64,000 nt of DNA. It comes from Candidatus Limnocylindrales bacterium. Its GTDB lineage: Bacteria; Moduliflexota; Moduliflexia; Moduliflexales; JAUQPW01. Of this stretch, positions 53,896 to 62,694 are shown piece after piece. A model generated the notes under the pieces. That model ran no database searches. It was given only the letters and a program-made list of their open reading frames with translations, and was not told the DNA's origin. The stretch is taken from NCBI GenBank assembly GCA_035559535.1, contig DATMBG010000021.1, forward strand, positions 162,398 through 226,397, written 5' to 3'. Each line of letters opens with the position of its first letter. The stretch's first letter is position 1. A program made the translations under genes and the position numbers.

Positions 53896-54736
53896 AGTAC
53901 GAGGGCCCTTGTACTCCTCAAAATCTGCCCCCAGGGAACTGCTGTCTTATCAGGTGGCTATCTGTCCGCCTTTGCCCTTACCTGCTGCACTTCTAGGTGC
54001 TTTGATCCGAGCCTATGCCCGGCTTGATAGGAGTGTGTCAAAGGATAAGGTGGATAAAGCTGCGGTAGAATACCTTGAAAGGTTCAAGAAGTATGGCATC
54101 TCAGCTACATGTAAGCTTTCCTCAGATTCCTCTCTTATCAAAGGAGCCATATTACTAAAAAGATTTAGAACTCTAGAAGCAACGCCCCCAAAGGGAGAAG
54201 AAAAAAGTGATGCCATGCGCCGTGAGTACATTTTCCATAATAAACTGGATATCTTCTATCTCTTTGATTCACCACCTGATGACTTCAAAAAGATAGAGCA
54301 GGCCGGGTATCTGATTGACAGGATGGGTGATACAGAATCTTTAATTACCGTTGAAGAGATTATCACCGTCAATAATCAGAACCCCGTTAATGATCGAGAA
54401 GTTGAGATCAATACCGTTACTCCCTTTGACCTTTTGGATGAGCATCCGTCTAATGGGATGATTTGGAACGGGCTGGCTGAGTCAATATATCCAGGTAGGG
54501 AAGCAAGGCCAGGAGCATTTGTGTTACCCCTTGAAACAAGGGTTTCAAAGGGATCTGAGTATTTCGTTGGATGTTCGTTCCAAGCTAAAATAAAAGAGGG
54601 CGTTAACGTTCACAGCTTCGAGTTTAAAGGTGAAACGATTACAGTGATAAGTTGGGCAGCTCAACAAATTACTTATAAGACCGAGCAAAGAAAGAAAACA
54701 AAAGATGGAAGAGGAAAAGGTAAAAGAAACTTTTAA
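53876..54736 (+). CDS. cas5: Cas5, type I-A
   Basis: 286-residue RAMP-fold protein that caps the 5' handle of crRNA in Cascade. The start LALRVRGPLYSSKSAPRELL and YQVAICPPLPLPAALLGALIRAYA are the type I-A Cas5 pattern. The remainder is less conserved, with EVEINTVTPFDLLDEHPSNG in the middle. GTG is the start, with AAGGAGG seven bases upstream; it overlaps cas7 by twenty bases, and its end overlaps cas3' by 32 bases. Confidence 0.88.
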   Translation: MKALALRVRGPLYSSKSAPRELLSYQVAICPPLPLPAALLGALIRAYARLDRSVSKDKVDKAAVEYLERFKKYGISATCKLSSDSSLIKGAILLKRFRTLEATPPKGEEKSDAMRREYIFHNKLDIFYLFDSPPDDFKKIEQAGYLIDRMGDTESLITVEEIITVNNQNPVNDREVEINTVTPFDLLDEHPSNGMIWNGLAESIYPGREARPGAFVLPLETRVSKGSEYFVGCSFQAKIKEGVNVHSFEFKGETITVISWAAQQITYKTEQRKKTKDGRGKGKRNF

Positions 54737-56126
54737 GAGGATTATCGAAAAAGAACCCTACGATTATCAAGAGAGAGCATTCCGAGAAATCCTCAATCTC
54801 TCTGATTCGGGTGGGCTGGCCTTAATAGAAGCACCTACCGCGTCGGGTAAAACAGAAGCGGTGGTATTTCCTTATCTAACCCAACACGACATAAAGAGCT
54901 TTCCACTCGCCAGGAGATTGATTTACGTTCTTCCAACTCGCGCACTGGTTAACGCCCAAGCCCTGAGGATAAAAGGGTATGCTCAAAAGCTTGGCCTAAA
55001 TCTGGTTGTTAACATAGATCATGGTGCTGTTCAATCTCCCACACCAATGTTCTATGGTGATGTTGTCCTTACGACGTGGGACGCTTTTCTCTATGGATAT
55101 GCAGCTCAAAGGACCATAGGGACCAGGTTAACCATCCCTGCCGGGAATTTGGCTCTTTCCATGTTAGTCTTTGATGAGGTTCAGATGTATCAGGATTGGG
55201 ACTTCTATACACCCAGGCTGATGGGATCTATTTTAAACCACTTTAAAGGCCCTGGAATTCCCATTGTGTTTATGACGGCCACACTACCTGCACGGCTAAA
55301 GGAAATGTTGGGTTTAGGGGAAGCTGTTCTAATCTCATCTCTTAGCTCTGACGCTAAAAAACCCCTTCGTGGAACTGTCCATGTTGAAATTGAAAAGGAA
55401 AAAGACATCTTAGACGTTATAGCTAAAAATAGAACCACCCTGGAAGAGACTATAAAAAGACAGGAGAAAGTGCTGATTGTAACCAATACGGTAAAAAAGG
55501 CCGTTGAAGTTTGGGAGAAAGTTAAAGAAATCGATTCAGAAGCAATTTTGCTTCATTCGCGGCTGGTCAATCAGGCAAGAAGAGAAAGAGAGCAACAACT
55601 TATCAACGGGCACTTTAAAGTGTTAGTTGCAACCCAGCTGGTAGAGTCAGGTCTTGATATACCGAAAATAACTTTGGGTATTGTGGAAGCAGCTCCACCC
55701 GATGCTCTTATCCAACGAATCGGTAGGGTTGCAAGAAGAGAAAGCGAGCATGGGCAGGTTTTAGTTGTGATACCAAGAGAAAATGGGAAAGTTCACTTTA
55801 GACCATACTTGTCAGTCAGTGAAGATGATTTGAAGGGATTGAAGGCTGAGATTGAGAAATTAGACGCAAAAATCAAGAAATTAAAAGAAAAAAATGAAAA
55901 GGCTGATAAAATTAAAAAACAACACAAGGAGCTTACACGGCAGCGTGAAGAGCTTAAACGTATTTACAAAAAATTTTATACTTTGGAAAATTTCTGGGCT
56001 GACTTGAACAGGGACAGCGTGTCTGAAGCATTAAATAATCTGGAAGCGTGTCGAAAACTCCTGGATAATTTCTATGATCAATTCATTGTTGAGGAAGAAG
56101 AAAATGGCGAAGAGAAAGCAGAGTAA
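54705..56126 (+). CDS. cas3: Cas3' helicase, type I-A
   Basis: 473-residue superfamily 2 helicase that unwinds target DNA after recruitment by Cascade. Motifs: Q-type YDYQERAF, Walker A IEAPTASGKT (41-50), DEVQ box VFDEVQMYQ, FMTATLP, LVESGLDIP and QRIGRVARR. No HD nuclease domain is joined, as is usual in type I-A, where it is a separate gene. A charged coiled coil (about 385-430: LKAEIEKLDAKIKKLKEKNE) lies near the C terminus. Both ends overlap neighbouring cas genes. Confidence 0.93.
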   Translation: MEEEKVKETFKRIIEKEPYDYQERAFREILNLSDSGGLALIEAPTASGKTEAVVFPYLTQHDIKSFPLARRLIYVLPTRALVNAQALRIKGYAQKLGLNLVVNIDHGAVQSPTPMFYGDVVLTTWDAFLYGYAAQRTIGTRLTIPAGNLALSMLVFDEVQMYQDWDFYTPRLMGSILNHFKGPGIPIVFMTATLPARLKEMLGLGEAVLISSLSSDAKKPLRGTVHVEIEKEKDILDVIAKNRTTLEETIKRQEKVLIVTNTVKKAVEVWEKVKEIDSEAILLHSRLVNQARREREQQLINGHFKVLVATQLVESGLDIPKITLGIVEAAPPDALIQRIGRVARRESEHGQVLVVIPRENGKVHFRPYLSVSEDDLKGLKAEIEKLDAKIKKLKEKNEKADKIKKQHKELTRQREELKRIYKKFYTLENFWADLNRDSVSEALNNLEACRKLLDNFYDQFIVEEEENGEEKAE

Positions 56127-56631
56127 AATAAAAGAAGAAACTAAAAAATCAATCGTGGAAGAAATTAAAAAGCGTGAGAACGAGATACAGAGAATACTTG
56201 CTGCTGCAGAGGCTTACTTTAGCGAGTTCTCCCTCTTCTCCCTTCCACCCGAGATTGAACTCAGAGCGAGACCGGAGCTTTATGTCACGGCGGTTTGGGT
56301 CCCCTCCTGTGAAGAATTCAGAGAGCTAAGAGAACAGATTGAACAATTCAGCAAAGGTTCAGACAACTCAAAAGATGTGGAAGCTTCGCCCCAGGAGATT
56401 CGAAAACTGTTTGAAGATTACTCCTTCAATTTACCTCTCCGACAGGCACATGCCGTTTTAAAGTGGGACGACAAAAAATTCATTGTCCTTGAAGTTAGCC
56501 AAACCTTGAAGAGGGAAGGGAAAATCGAGGTCAGGATAAGAAAACAAGACTATCTATCAGGTCTTACGACCGCTTTGGTCAAAGAGTATGATTCCGAAAT
56601 GGGGTTAATAGGAAATCATGAGAGAGAATAA
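56104..56631 (+). CDS. Uncharacterised gene between cas3' and cas3''
   Basis: 175-residue protein not recognised. It has a Lys/Glu-rich helical start (KRKQSKIKEETKKSIVEEIK), an alpha/beta middle with ELYVTAVWVPSCEEFRELR, and a final part AHAVLKWDDKKFIVLEVSQT and IRKQDYLSGLTTALVKEYD. GAGGAAGAAGAAA precedes the ATG. It overlaps cas3' by 23 bases and cas3'' by 14 bases, so it is part of the cas operon and expressed with it. It may link the two halves of Cas3 or be an accessory subunit; there is no sequence proof. It is not an obvious Cas4, Cas8 or toxin. Confidence 0.7.
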   Translation: MAKRKQSKIKEETKKSIVEEIKKRENEIQRILAAAEAYFSEFSLFSLPPEIELRARPELYVTAVWVPSCEEFRELREQIEQFSKGSDNSKDVEASPQEIRKLFEDYSFNLPLRQAHAVLKWDDKKFIVLEVSQTLKREGKIEVRIRKQDYLSGLTTALVKEYDSEMGLIGNHERE

Positions 56632-57451
56632 TACCTCATTTAAATGTCCCCATAACTACGGCTGCACAGGTCTTGTAGACTGTAAACTTCCTTCCTTCTA
56701 TGAGGGGAAGAATGGAAGCAGAGAACCCAAGGAATGCTTTGTCCAGCACATAGAACTTTTGCTCAATACCTGGATAAATCGGCTGGAATTAAAATACTTA
56801 CCTTCTATTCTCAGGGTCTGTAAAACAATAGACCCACTGTTGGATCCAGATACCCTAAACAGCTTAATAAAGGCTGTGATGATTTTTCATGATGTGGGAA
56901 AATTAACCGACGTTTATAAAGCTGGTAGGGGTATAGGGGACTTTCGCCATGAGTTTGTTAGCTCCTATGTTTTCAACTTGGTTCTTGAAAAGCTTTCGAC
57001 CAAGTTTCACTCTGAGTTAAAAACGGCGGCGATAGGCGCTGTGCTCCTACATCATGAACCTATCCTTATGGGACAGGTTGGTCAAATTCATGAGGAGAAA
57101 CTTACGACCACTGAAATTTGGAGACGCCTAAATAGTGTGGATAAAGAGAAAACCTTACTTCTTGAACGAACAGTTGAAGCTATCAACAAACTTGTAAAAA
57201 AGTACTGTGGATGGGATGTGGAAATACCGCGAGAGATAGTGATCAAGGAATTGGCAGGTTTTCTTCAACGACTCCTCACTGGTTCGAGACACCTGGGTAA
57301 GAGAGAAGATAGAATAAAAAGGAGAATTTTAGTAGGTGTTTTTTTATCACCCCTTGTTTTATGTGATTATACGGCTGCAGTTAATTTCAGAAACGAAGAC
57401 AAACAAATAACCGCTTTTTGGGAAGTAGCAAAATCAGAGGTGGAGTTATGA
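56618..57451 (+). CDS. Cas3'' HD nuclease, type I-A
   Basis: 277-residue metal-dependent nuclease that degrades target DNA with the separate Cas3' helicase. The HD signature is FHDVGK (His91-Asp92), with further likely ligands His44 (VQHIELL), His111 (FRHEF), His145/His146 (VLLHHEP) and an Asp in LVLCDYTAAVNF. The N terminus has three evenly spaced cysteines (Cys10, Cys16, Cys22 in KCPHNYGCTGLVDCK), which could hold a metal. The start overlaps the preceding gene by 14 bases and its stop overlaps cas8a2 by four (ATGA). Confidence 0.88.
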   Translation: MRENNTSFKCPHNYGCTGLVDCKLPSFYEGKNGSREPKECFVQHIELLLNTWINRLELKYLPSILRVCKTIDPLLDPDTLNSLIKAVMIFHDVGKLTDVYKAGRGIGDFRHEFVSSYVFNLVLEKLSTKFHSELKTAAIGAVLLHHEPILMGQVGQIHEEKLTTTEIWRRLNSVDKEKTLLLERTVEAINKLVKKYCGWDVEIPREIVIKELAGFLQRLLTGSRHLGKREDRIKRRILVGVFLSPLVLCDYTAAVNFRNEDKQITAFWEVAKSEVEL

Positions 57452-58500
57452 AGCTATACACTCCCGGTTTTGGAGAAATTCCAGATATGTACATAACCTA
57501 TGGTCTTTTTGAGGGAGCAGTAAGGGGATTACCTTACTCAGAGGTAAAACTCTTTCCGCAAGGACAAAAATTCATTTTGGAAATCGAAGCCGATGAAAGC
57601 GATATTTCCAAAGGTCTGATAAGAGGCGTAAAAGATGCTATTATAGAAATGCTAGAACTCTTTCAATCAACATGGAAAATCGGATATACATCCTTTGGAG
57701 GAGCTATAGATAGGCTTGATTTAGGAAGGAATTATAAGTCTGTTCCTGGAAAGTTAAAGACTTTTTTGAAAAAATCCTGGGATCTTTCAAGTAGTTATAA
57801 AGAAGCTCATCACAAGTGCAGTAAAAAAACGACCCCTTATCTCCCTATTACTCCACAACTGGGCACGAAGCGTTCTTTTTTATATGAGACTGTAGAACGA
57901 AAAAACTACTACCAAATCCTTGGAGAAAATTGCTGTTTTCCCCTCTGTTGGGTTGGCTTACATTATTATAGCTCTTTCTATACAACAGGAGATTCAACCA
58001 CTTTTTGCACTTTAATTCCAACATCTTTGTTAGATAAAACTGACTTACTTCCAGTTAAAGATATCTCAACTCGTGTTCAATACCACAAAGAGTCGAGGAA
58101 AGTCCAGCTAAACTTGTTTTCCTTGGCACTTTATTTGCTTTCAAAAGGTGAGACATTATTTGCATTGAATAAGCCATGGAAATTATGTATCTATAACATT
58201 TCTATTAGTGGAAAGGCCCCTTCAATAAGAAGCTACACAATAATTCAACCAAAAAGATTTCTCGAGTTTATTTCAGTAGTAAAATCCTCCTCGCCAAACT
58301 GGCTAAGACTCTTAGATAGTCTAATAAAAGAAGACAAGCAAGAATCTATTTCACTTATTGCAGAATCTCTTTTGTTCAACAATACAAATAGCTTATACGA
58401 TGCCCTGAAGCAAGTCGAAAGAAGCTTAGGCAAAGAAGAAAAACAGTTCCTCGACGAGGCTATAGTAGATGCTCTCTACAAAACTATTTGGAGTTTGTAA
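57448..58500 (+). CDS. cas8a2: Cas8a2 (Csa4-like) large subunit of type I-A Cascade
   Basis: 350-residue protein whose length and position after cas3'' fit Csa4/Cas8a2, the subunit that senses the PAM and recruits Cas3. The N terminus MKLYTPGFGEIPDMYITYGLF and the helical C-terminal third (FLEFISVVKSSSPNWLRLLD; KQVERSLGKEEKQFLDEA) follow that family. GAGGTGGAG lies just before this ATG, which is preferred over an ATG ten codons upstream. It is clearly more AT-rich than the flanking non-cas genes and than cas6, a sign of separate ancestry. Confidence 0.7.
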   Translation: MKLYTPGFGEIPDMYITYGLFEGAVRGLPYSEVKLFPQGQKFILEIEADESDISKGLIRGVKDAIIEMLELFQSTWKIGYTSFGGAIDRLDLGRNYKSVPGKLKTFLKKSWDLSSSYKEAHHKCSKKTTPYLPITPQLGTKRSFLYETVERKNYYQILGENCCFPLCWVGLHYYSSFYTTGDSTTFCTLIPTSLLDKTDLLPVKDISTRVQYHKESRKVQLNLFSLALYLLSKGETLFALNKPWKLCIYNISISGKAPSIRSYTIIQPKRFLEFISVVKSSSPNWLRLLDSLIKEDKQESISLIAESLLFNNTNSLYDALKQVERSLGKEEKQFLDEAIVDALYKTIWSL

Positions 58501-58539
58501 GATGAGGGGAACTTATTTGAGGGTTATAGGTGAAATAAA

Positions 58540-59337
58540 ATGCCCATTGCAACCGTTCTTCATAGTATCCTTTCCGAAGATCTGGACGCTTCAAAAATCA
58601 GCGGCGAAGCTCTCCATGGACTCTTTTTTGCCATCCTTGCCCAGAAGGACAAAAGACTGGCCTGGCAACTCCACAAAGCAGCCGGAACAAAGCCTTTCAC
58701 CCTGGCCTTCCTGAACCGGGGAAAAAAGAGCAAATTTAAACCCGGTGAAGAACTGAGAATGAGGGTGACTTTACTCGACGATTCGCTTTTCATGAAACTT
58801 GCCGATGCCTTTATGAATCCGCAAATGGAACTCGAACTTCAGAACGCCAGAATAATTCCCACGATGATCAACCTCTCTGCCACAGACAGGGGCCTGTGGA
58901 CAGGACAACAGAAATGGGAAGAAATCTACGATTCGGCAGGGGAAGGTATCGAGATAGTCCTGCAGTTTGTAACCCCCACGACTTTTCGGCAAAGAGATAT
59001 GGACGTTCCCCTCCCCATTCCCAAACTGGTGTTCGGCAGCTATCTAAAGAGATGGAAGGAGTTCTCTCCTATTCCCCTTCACCCGGATTTACAAACTGTA
59101 GTGGAAGAACGCATCGCTGTCTTCGAACCACACATTAAACCCGCTCCGTTTTTTACAGGAAAAGTATGGGTACACGGATTTATCGGTCGAAGCCGGTTTA
59201 AGATCATGGACGATGTCAGCCCGGAACTCGTGAAACAGATTAATATCCTTGCCGACTTTGCCTTTTATTCAGGAACTGGTTACAAGACTACGTATGGAAT
59301 GGGAATGACCAGAAAGTTAAAAATTTTTTATATTTAG
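58540..59337 (+). CDS. cas6: Cas6 crRNA-processing endoribonuclease
   Basis: 265-residue RAMP nuclease that cuts the CRISPR transcript within repeats. The start MPIATVLHSILSEDL is followed by GEALHGLFFAIL (His26 is the probable catalytic residue), and the C terminus has the glycine-rich loop GTGYKTTYGMGM. PFTLAFLNRG is typical. The 39-base gap to cas8a2, the better-balanced composition and the weaker overlap pattern suggest that cas6 was recruited separately from the rest of the cassette. No array to process was found within the window. Confidence 0.9.
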   Translation: MPIATVLHSILSEDLDASKISGEALHGLFFAILAQKDKRLAWQLHKAAGTKPFTLAFLNRGKKSKFKPGEELRMRVTLLDDSLFMKLADAFMNPQMELELQNARIIPTMINLSATDRGLWTGQQKWEEIYDSAGEGIEIVLQFVTPTTFRQRDMDVPLPIPKLVFGSYLKRWKEFSPIPLHPDLQTVVEERIAVFEPHIKPAPFFTGKVWVHGFIGRSRFKIMDDVSPELVKQINILADFAFYSGTGYKTTYGMGMTRKLKIFYI

Positions 59338-59339
59338 TC

Positions 59340-59460
59340 CAGACAAGAGCGGACTCGGGTAGGATCAAGATCTTGTAACAGTTGGACTTACAGAAATAGG
59401 TTAAAATTAATGATAAAACCACTGTGGATCAATTTTCCATAACCTAAAGTGGGAGCATCC
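59340..59460. repeat. Relic of the WYL-lipoprotein region downstream of cas6
   Basis: CCAGACAAGAGCGGACTC at 59340-59357 resembles CCAGACAGGGGCGGACTC at 50104-50121 in the WYL leader. At 59423-59444 a 22-base string is identical to 51433-51454 inside the lipoprotein gene (TGTGGATCAATTTTCCATAA and on), with about 80% identity for another 15 bases. The order of the two fragments is the same, so a shrunken duplicate of the upstream flank lies beyond the cas operon. Confidence 0.6.
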
Positions 59461-59596
59461 TTTCCGCAATCTCACAGGGCTGAAACCTCAGATATGGAAG
59501 GGACAGAGAAATAACCTTCAAACTTCCAGAGCAGATTATAAGCCTGAGAGGCAAAGCGTGCGGGAACAATCTTACCACTTAAAGGAGGAATTCCCT

Positions 59597-60106
59597 ATGC
59601 TTAAAACCACGGCATCGATACTGGTTTTTGTGTTAATCTTTGAATCTATTGCCTTGGCCGTTGATTCCAAAAATGCGGCTTATGTAGGCGGTACGGCCGT
59701 TGAGTTTGGGAATCCAGAAGAACCTATCGAGGGGAAATTGCTCACAAAGAGTGAAACAGAGCTTCAATTTGTTTGGGGGGATAAGAAGGGTTCTAACACC
59801 TTTTCTATTCCCTATAAAAATATCCTGGATTTAGAATACGGCCAGAAAGCAGGGAGAAGGGTAGGAGTAGCCATAGGAACTGCGTTATTAGTAAGTCCCA
59901 TAGGTCTATTTGCCCTTTTTTCCAAGAAACGAAAGCATTTTCTAACCATCGGATATAAAGATGCCCAGGACAAAGAACAGGTAGTTGTTTTTGAGTTAGG
60001 TAAGGGTATTGTACGAACCACCTTGCCTATCCTGGAAACCCGGTCGGGTAAGAAAATTGAGTATCAAGACAAAGAAGCAGAGAAAGCCGGTAAAGGTGGG
60101 AATTGA
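59597..60106 (+). CDS. Secreted protein of unknown function
   Basis: 169-residue protein with a signal peptide (TASILVFVLIFESIALAVDS, about 4-23), a beta-rich middle (EPIEGKLLTKSETELQFVWG) and a short hydrophobic glycine-rich segment (GVAIGTALLVSPIGLFALFS). AAAGGAGG before this ATG is strong and preferred over an ATG 13 codons upstream. No family is recognised. It starts beyond the relic flank of the cas operon and stands alone. Confidence 0.6.
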   Translation: MLKTTASILVFVLIFESIALAVDSKNAAYVGGTAVEFGNPEEPIEGKLLTKSETELQFVWGDKKGSNTFSIPYKNILDLEYGQKAGRRVGVAIGTALLVSPIGLFALFSKKRKHFLTIGYKDAQDKEQVVVFELGKGIVRTTLPILETRSGKKIEYQDKEAEKAGKGGN

Positions 60107-60360
60107 GTCCGGTACTCTCTTACAGGAATATCAAATGAGTTTGCTTTAAGTGACCTCTACTTATATTAAGTTTAGATCTCTGCAAATTTCGATCGGTACC
60201 AGGATCTCCCTTTTTAACCCTCTTACCAGAAGTATATATAACCTTGAAATCTTTTTAAGCATGCCCCAAACTTAGTTGGAGTAAGAAGTGACTCTCAGTT
60301 AAAAGAACTCAAAAACTAATACATAGTCCATTTAATATTGGCTTTAGAAAGCTGCCTTCA

Positions 60361-60486
60361 CTCCCCAGCTCCCCTCTTCCGCAGCATGGGAGAGGGGCCG
60401 GGGGTGAGGGTCACTTAAACATTAAGCAAAATTAAAGTAACAAAGCATTACTACCTTGTAAAGTTAGATTTGAATAATCGTTCTAC
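60361..60486. repeat. Inverted copy of the 41651-41860 repeat unit
   Basis: CTCCCCAGCTCCCCTC and GAGAGGGGCCGGGGGTGAGG form the core hairpin. The right flank (AAAATTAAAGTAACAAAGC, CTTGTAAAGTTAGATTTGA) is the complement of the left flank of the copy at 41651-41707. No palindrome is inserted here. Confidence 0.7.
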
Positions 60487-60502
60487 CCCCACCCCCAGCC
60501 TC

Positions 60503-60656
60503 CATACGCGCCAGGATAAGAAGTCAGGCCCCGGCGGGGCGATCTGTTTCACAGGCCGCTCCTCCGGAGTCTGAATGACTGGATCCCCCGATCTATATCG
60601 GTGGCTACCCACAGTTCGCCCCTGATGGGGTTTTTCAGCTTAATCTGGCGTGTATG
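60503..60656. mobile_element. 154-bp MITE-like element, full length
   Basis: Ends CATACGCGCCAGGATAAG and CTTAATCTGGCGTGTATG are 18-base imperfect terminal inverted repeats. Inside are GGGGCGATCTGTTTCACAGG, GACTGGATCCCC and GGGGTTTTTCAGCTTAA. A second copy of exactly the same length lies in the opposite orientation at 63794-63947. No coding frame is inside, so movement would need a transposase from elsewhere. Confidence 0.75.
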
Positions 60657-60924
60657 CCCCGGTCCTTCTCCCGAAGCTTTTGTGTAATTTTCCACCCTTA
60701 CCTCCCCTAATCCCTCGGCACCAGGTTAAGGCACCTCCACCCGACTCCTCCCACTTTCGATTTGAGAGACTAGGACTCAAAACGGCTTGGCTAGGCTTTG
60801 GGGGGTTGGTTACTCTTTTTGCAAAAGAAGGATCTTGCCTTCCCCAAGGAGTTCGGTCCATTTCGCCGTTTAGCCGATGGACTCATTGAACCCTCTCTTA
60901 ATCTCCGAAATGAAAAAGTAGGTA

Positions 60925-61000
60925 ATGGTTAGAACTTACGTCGAGGGCTACCAACCTTTCGCCCTTGACGGGGTTTTTCAGCTTAACCTGATGTGTATGG
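60925..61000. repeat. Partial copy of the 154-bp element
   Basis: AACTTACGTCGAGGGCTACC, TTCGCCC(T)TGACGGGG and CAGCTTAACCTGATGTGTATG match the right part of the full-length element in the same orientation; its left half is missing. Confidence 0.65.
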
Positions 61001-61392
61001 GGGGTTAGGAGAGTATCTAGACCCCCGGGTCTAACCCTTAACTTGGCCCATAGGGGGTAGCTCGTTGTGGTAGCCCTATTTAAGGGCGATCCTGGATGGT
61101 CGCCCTGCAAGGTTATATAACACTTCTATGATTTAGTATAAAATGATGAATATCATCGGTATTGACAAGCTTGCTTTTAGAGAGGAAGATAACCGGGTAG
61201 ATGGGGTTCCGGTGGAAGCGGAAAATTCAACCTAACCTCGATGGGGGATTTCACACATAAAATTAACCCAGGAATGCATTTCGATCCGGAACCTAAGATA
61301 TTTTGTTAATTCAAGGCATACTGGTAAGGTCTGCAAGTCTTAAAAGAGCGCCTGTACCGGGCCGGTTATCCTTCAAAAAGGAGGTTTTACTT

Positions 61393-62694
61393 ATGAAACG
61401 ATTTTTATTGAAAACGACTGGAATGATTCTCATGATAGTAGGGATAATTTCCATAGTACCTGGGGTGGGGGCTACCTCCCTATCCCCTGTGAAGCCTGAA
61501 CAGGTTGGTCTCTCCTCGGAGCGATTGGATCGCCTGGATCAATTCTTCAAAACTGAGATTGACCAGGGTAAAATCCCAGGTGTTGTAGCTCTCATTGCAC
61601 GAAAGGGACAGATTGCCTACTTTAAGAGCTTCGGTTTTCGTGATAAAGCAAGCGGCGCACCCATGTCCAATGATGCCATCTTCCGGATCTATTCCATGAC
61701 CAAGCCTTTTACCTCGGTAGCAGCGATGATGCTGGTCGAGGAGGGGAAAATTGTCCTCACCGACCCCATTTCGAAATTTCTTCCACAGTTGGGAAAGCTG
61801 GAAGTGAGTGTACCGAAGTTTGATCCCACTACCGGTATGGTAACCTATTCGACCACACCCGCCGTGCGTGAAATTACGGTTCAAGATCTGTTGCGTCACA
61901 CCTCCGGTTTTACCTATGGAACCCAGACTACAAACGTCTACGTGAAGGAACTCTATGACAAGGTAGGTGTAGATGCCACCGATATTACAAATGCGGATCT
62001 GATCGAACGTCTGGCGAAGGTACCACTGGTCCACCAGCCCGGGACGGCCTTCGAATACAGCCGGTCAACAGATGTACTGGGGCGACTCATCGAGGTTGTG
62101 GCCAACACGACCCTGTCCAAATTCTTCAAGGAGCGTATCTTTGATCCTCTTAAGATGGAAGATTCCGGGTTCTATGTGCCGGAGGAGAAACTGGGTCGCC
62201 TCGCCCAGCCGTTTCCCACCGACCCAGCTACTGGGAAGCCCATTAAACTACTGGACGTAACGAAACCTCCCACCTATGAAGCCGGAGGTCAGGGTGCCGT
62301 CTCTACGGCCAGCGATTATGCACGCTTCTGCCAGATGTTGCTTAACGGCGGACATCTCGATGGTGTCCGGCTACTCAGCCGTACAACGGTAAATCTCATG
62401 ACCTCCGATCATCTGGGTAAGATACTGGAAGCCGCTCCGATGCCCAGCCAGCTCTTGCTTGGTGTGCCCGGTTATACCTTTGGACTCGGATTCGCAATCC
62501 GTCTGGAGCCGGGTATAGCAGGAGTTCCAGGATCGGCCGGGGAATATACCTGGGGTGGCTTTGCCGGAACTTACTTCTGGGTTGATCCTAAAGAAGAACT
62601 TATCGGTATCTTAATGCTCCAGACCCCGGGCCCGGCACGGGTCCAATACCGAAAACTTTTCAGACAACTGGTTTATCAGGCCATCGTCGACTAA
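61393..62694 (+). CDS. Serine beta-lactamase-like hydrolase (class C/EstB type), secreted
   Basis: 433-residue exported serine hydrolase. A signal peptide (LLKTTGMILMIVGIISIVPGVGA, about residues 5-27 in parts) precedes the beta-lactamase/transpeptidase fold. The catalytic set is Ser101-x-x-Lys104 in IYSMTKPF and the tyrosine of FEYSRST; GGFAGTYFWVDP stands where the third motif (KTG or HxG) is expected. The family includes esterases and D-amino-acid peptidases, so true beta-lactam resistance is not implied. AAAGGAGG before this ATG fixes the start. Confidence 0.9.
   Translation: MKRFLLKTTGMILMIVGIISIVPGVGATSLSPVKPEQVGLSSERLDRLDQFFKTEIDQGKIPGVVALIARKGQIAYFKSFGFRDKASGAPMSNDAIFRIYSMTKPFTSVAAMMLVEEGKIVLTDPISKFLPQLGKLEVSVPKFDPTTGMVTYSTTPAVREITVQDLLRHTSGFTYGTQTTNVYVKELYDKVGVDATDITNADLIERLAKVPLVHQPGTAFEYSRSTDVLGRLIEVVANTTLSKFFKERIFDPLKMEDSGFYVPEEKLGRLAQPFPTDPATGKPIKLLDVTKPPTYEAGGQGAVSTASDYARFCQMLLNGGHLDGVRLLSRTTVNLMTSDHLGKILEAAPMPSQLLLGVPGYTFGLGFAIRLEPGIAGVPGSAGEYTWGGFAGTYFWVDPKEELIGILMLQTPGPARVQYRKLFRQLVYQAIVD

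Larger units (their letters stand above)
60107..61392. other. 1.3-kb non-coding stretch packed with repeats
   Basis: No convincing gene is present. It contains the inverted copy of the 41651 unit (60361-60486), a full 154-bp element (60503-60656), a further partial one (about 60925-61000), a TAGACCCCCGGGTCTA palindrome at 61017-61032, and the upstream region of the hydrolase gene with a GATGAATATCATC dyad near 61145-61157 that might be an operator. Confidence 0.6.

Noticed and set aside
58502..58540. Frameshifted N-terminus of cas6 (MRGTYLRVIGEIK in another frame)
   Set aside because: Cas6 starting at 58540 already has the complete first strand and helix of the family (MPIATVLHSIL...GEALHG), so no extra N-terminus is needed.
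60650..60889. 79-residue frame in the repeat region
   Set aside because: It overlaps a dispersed element, is Pro/Leu-rich by composition and has no ribosome site.
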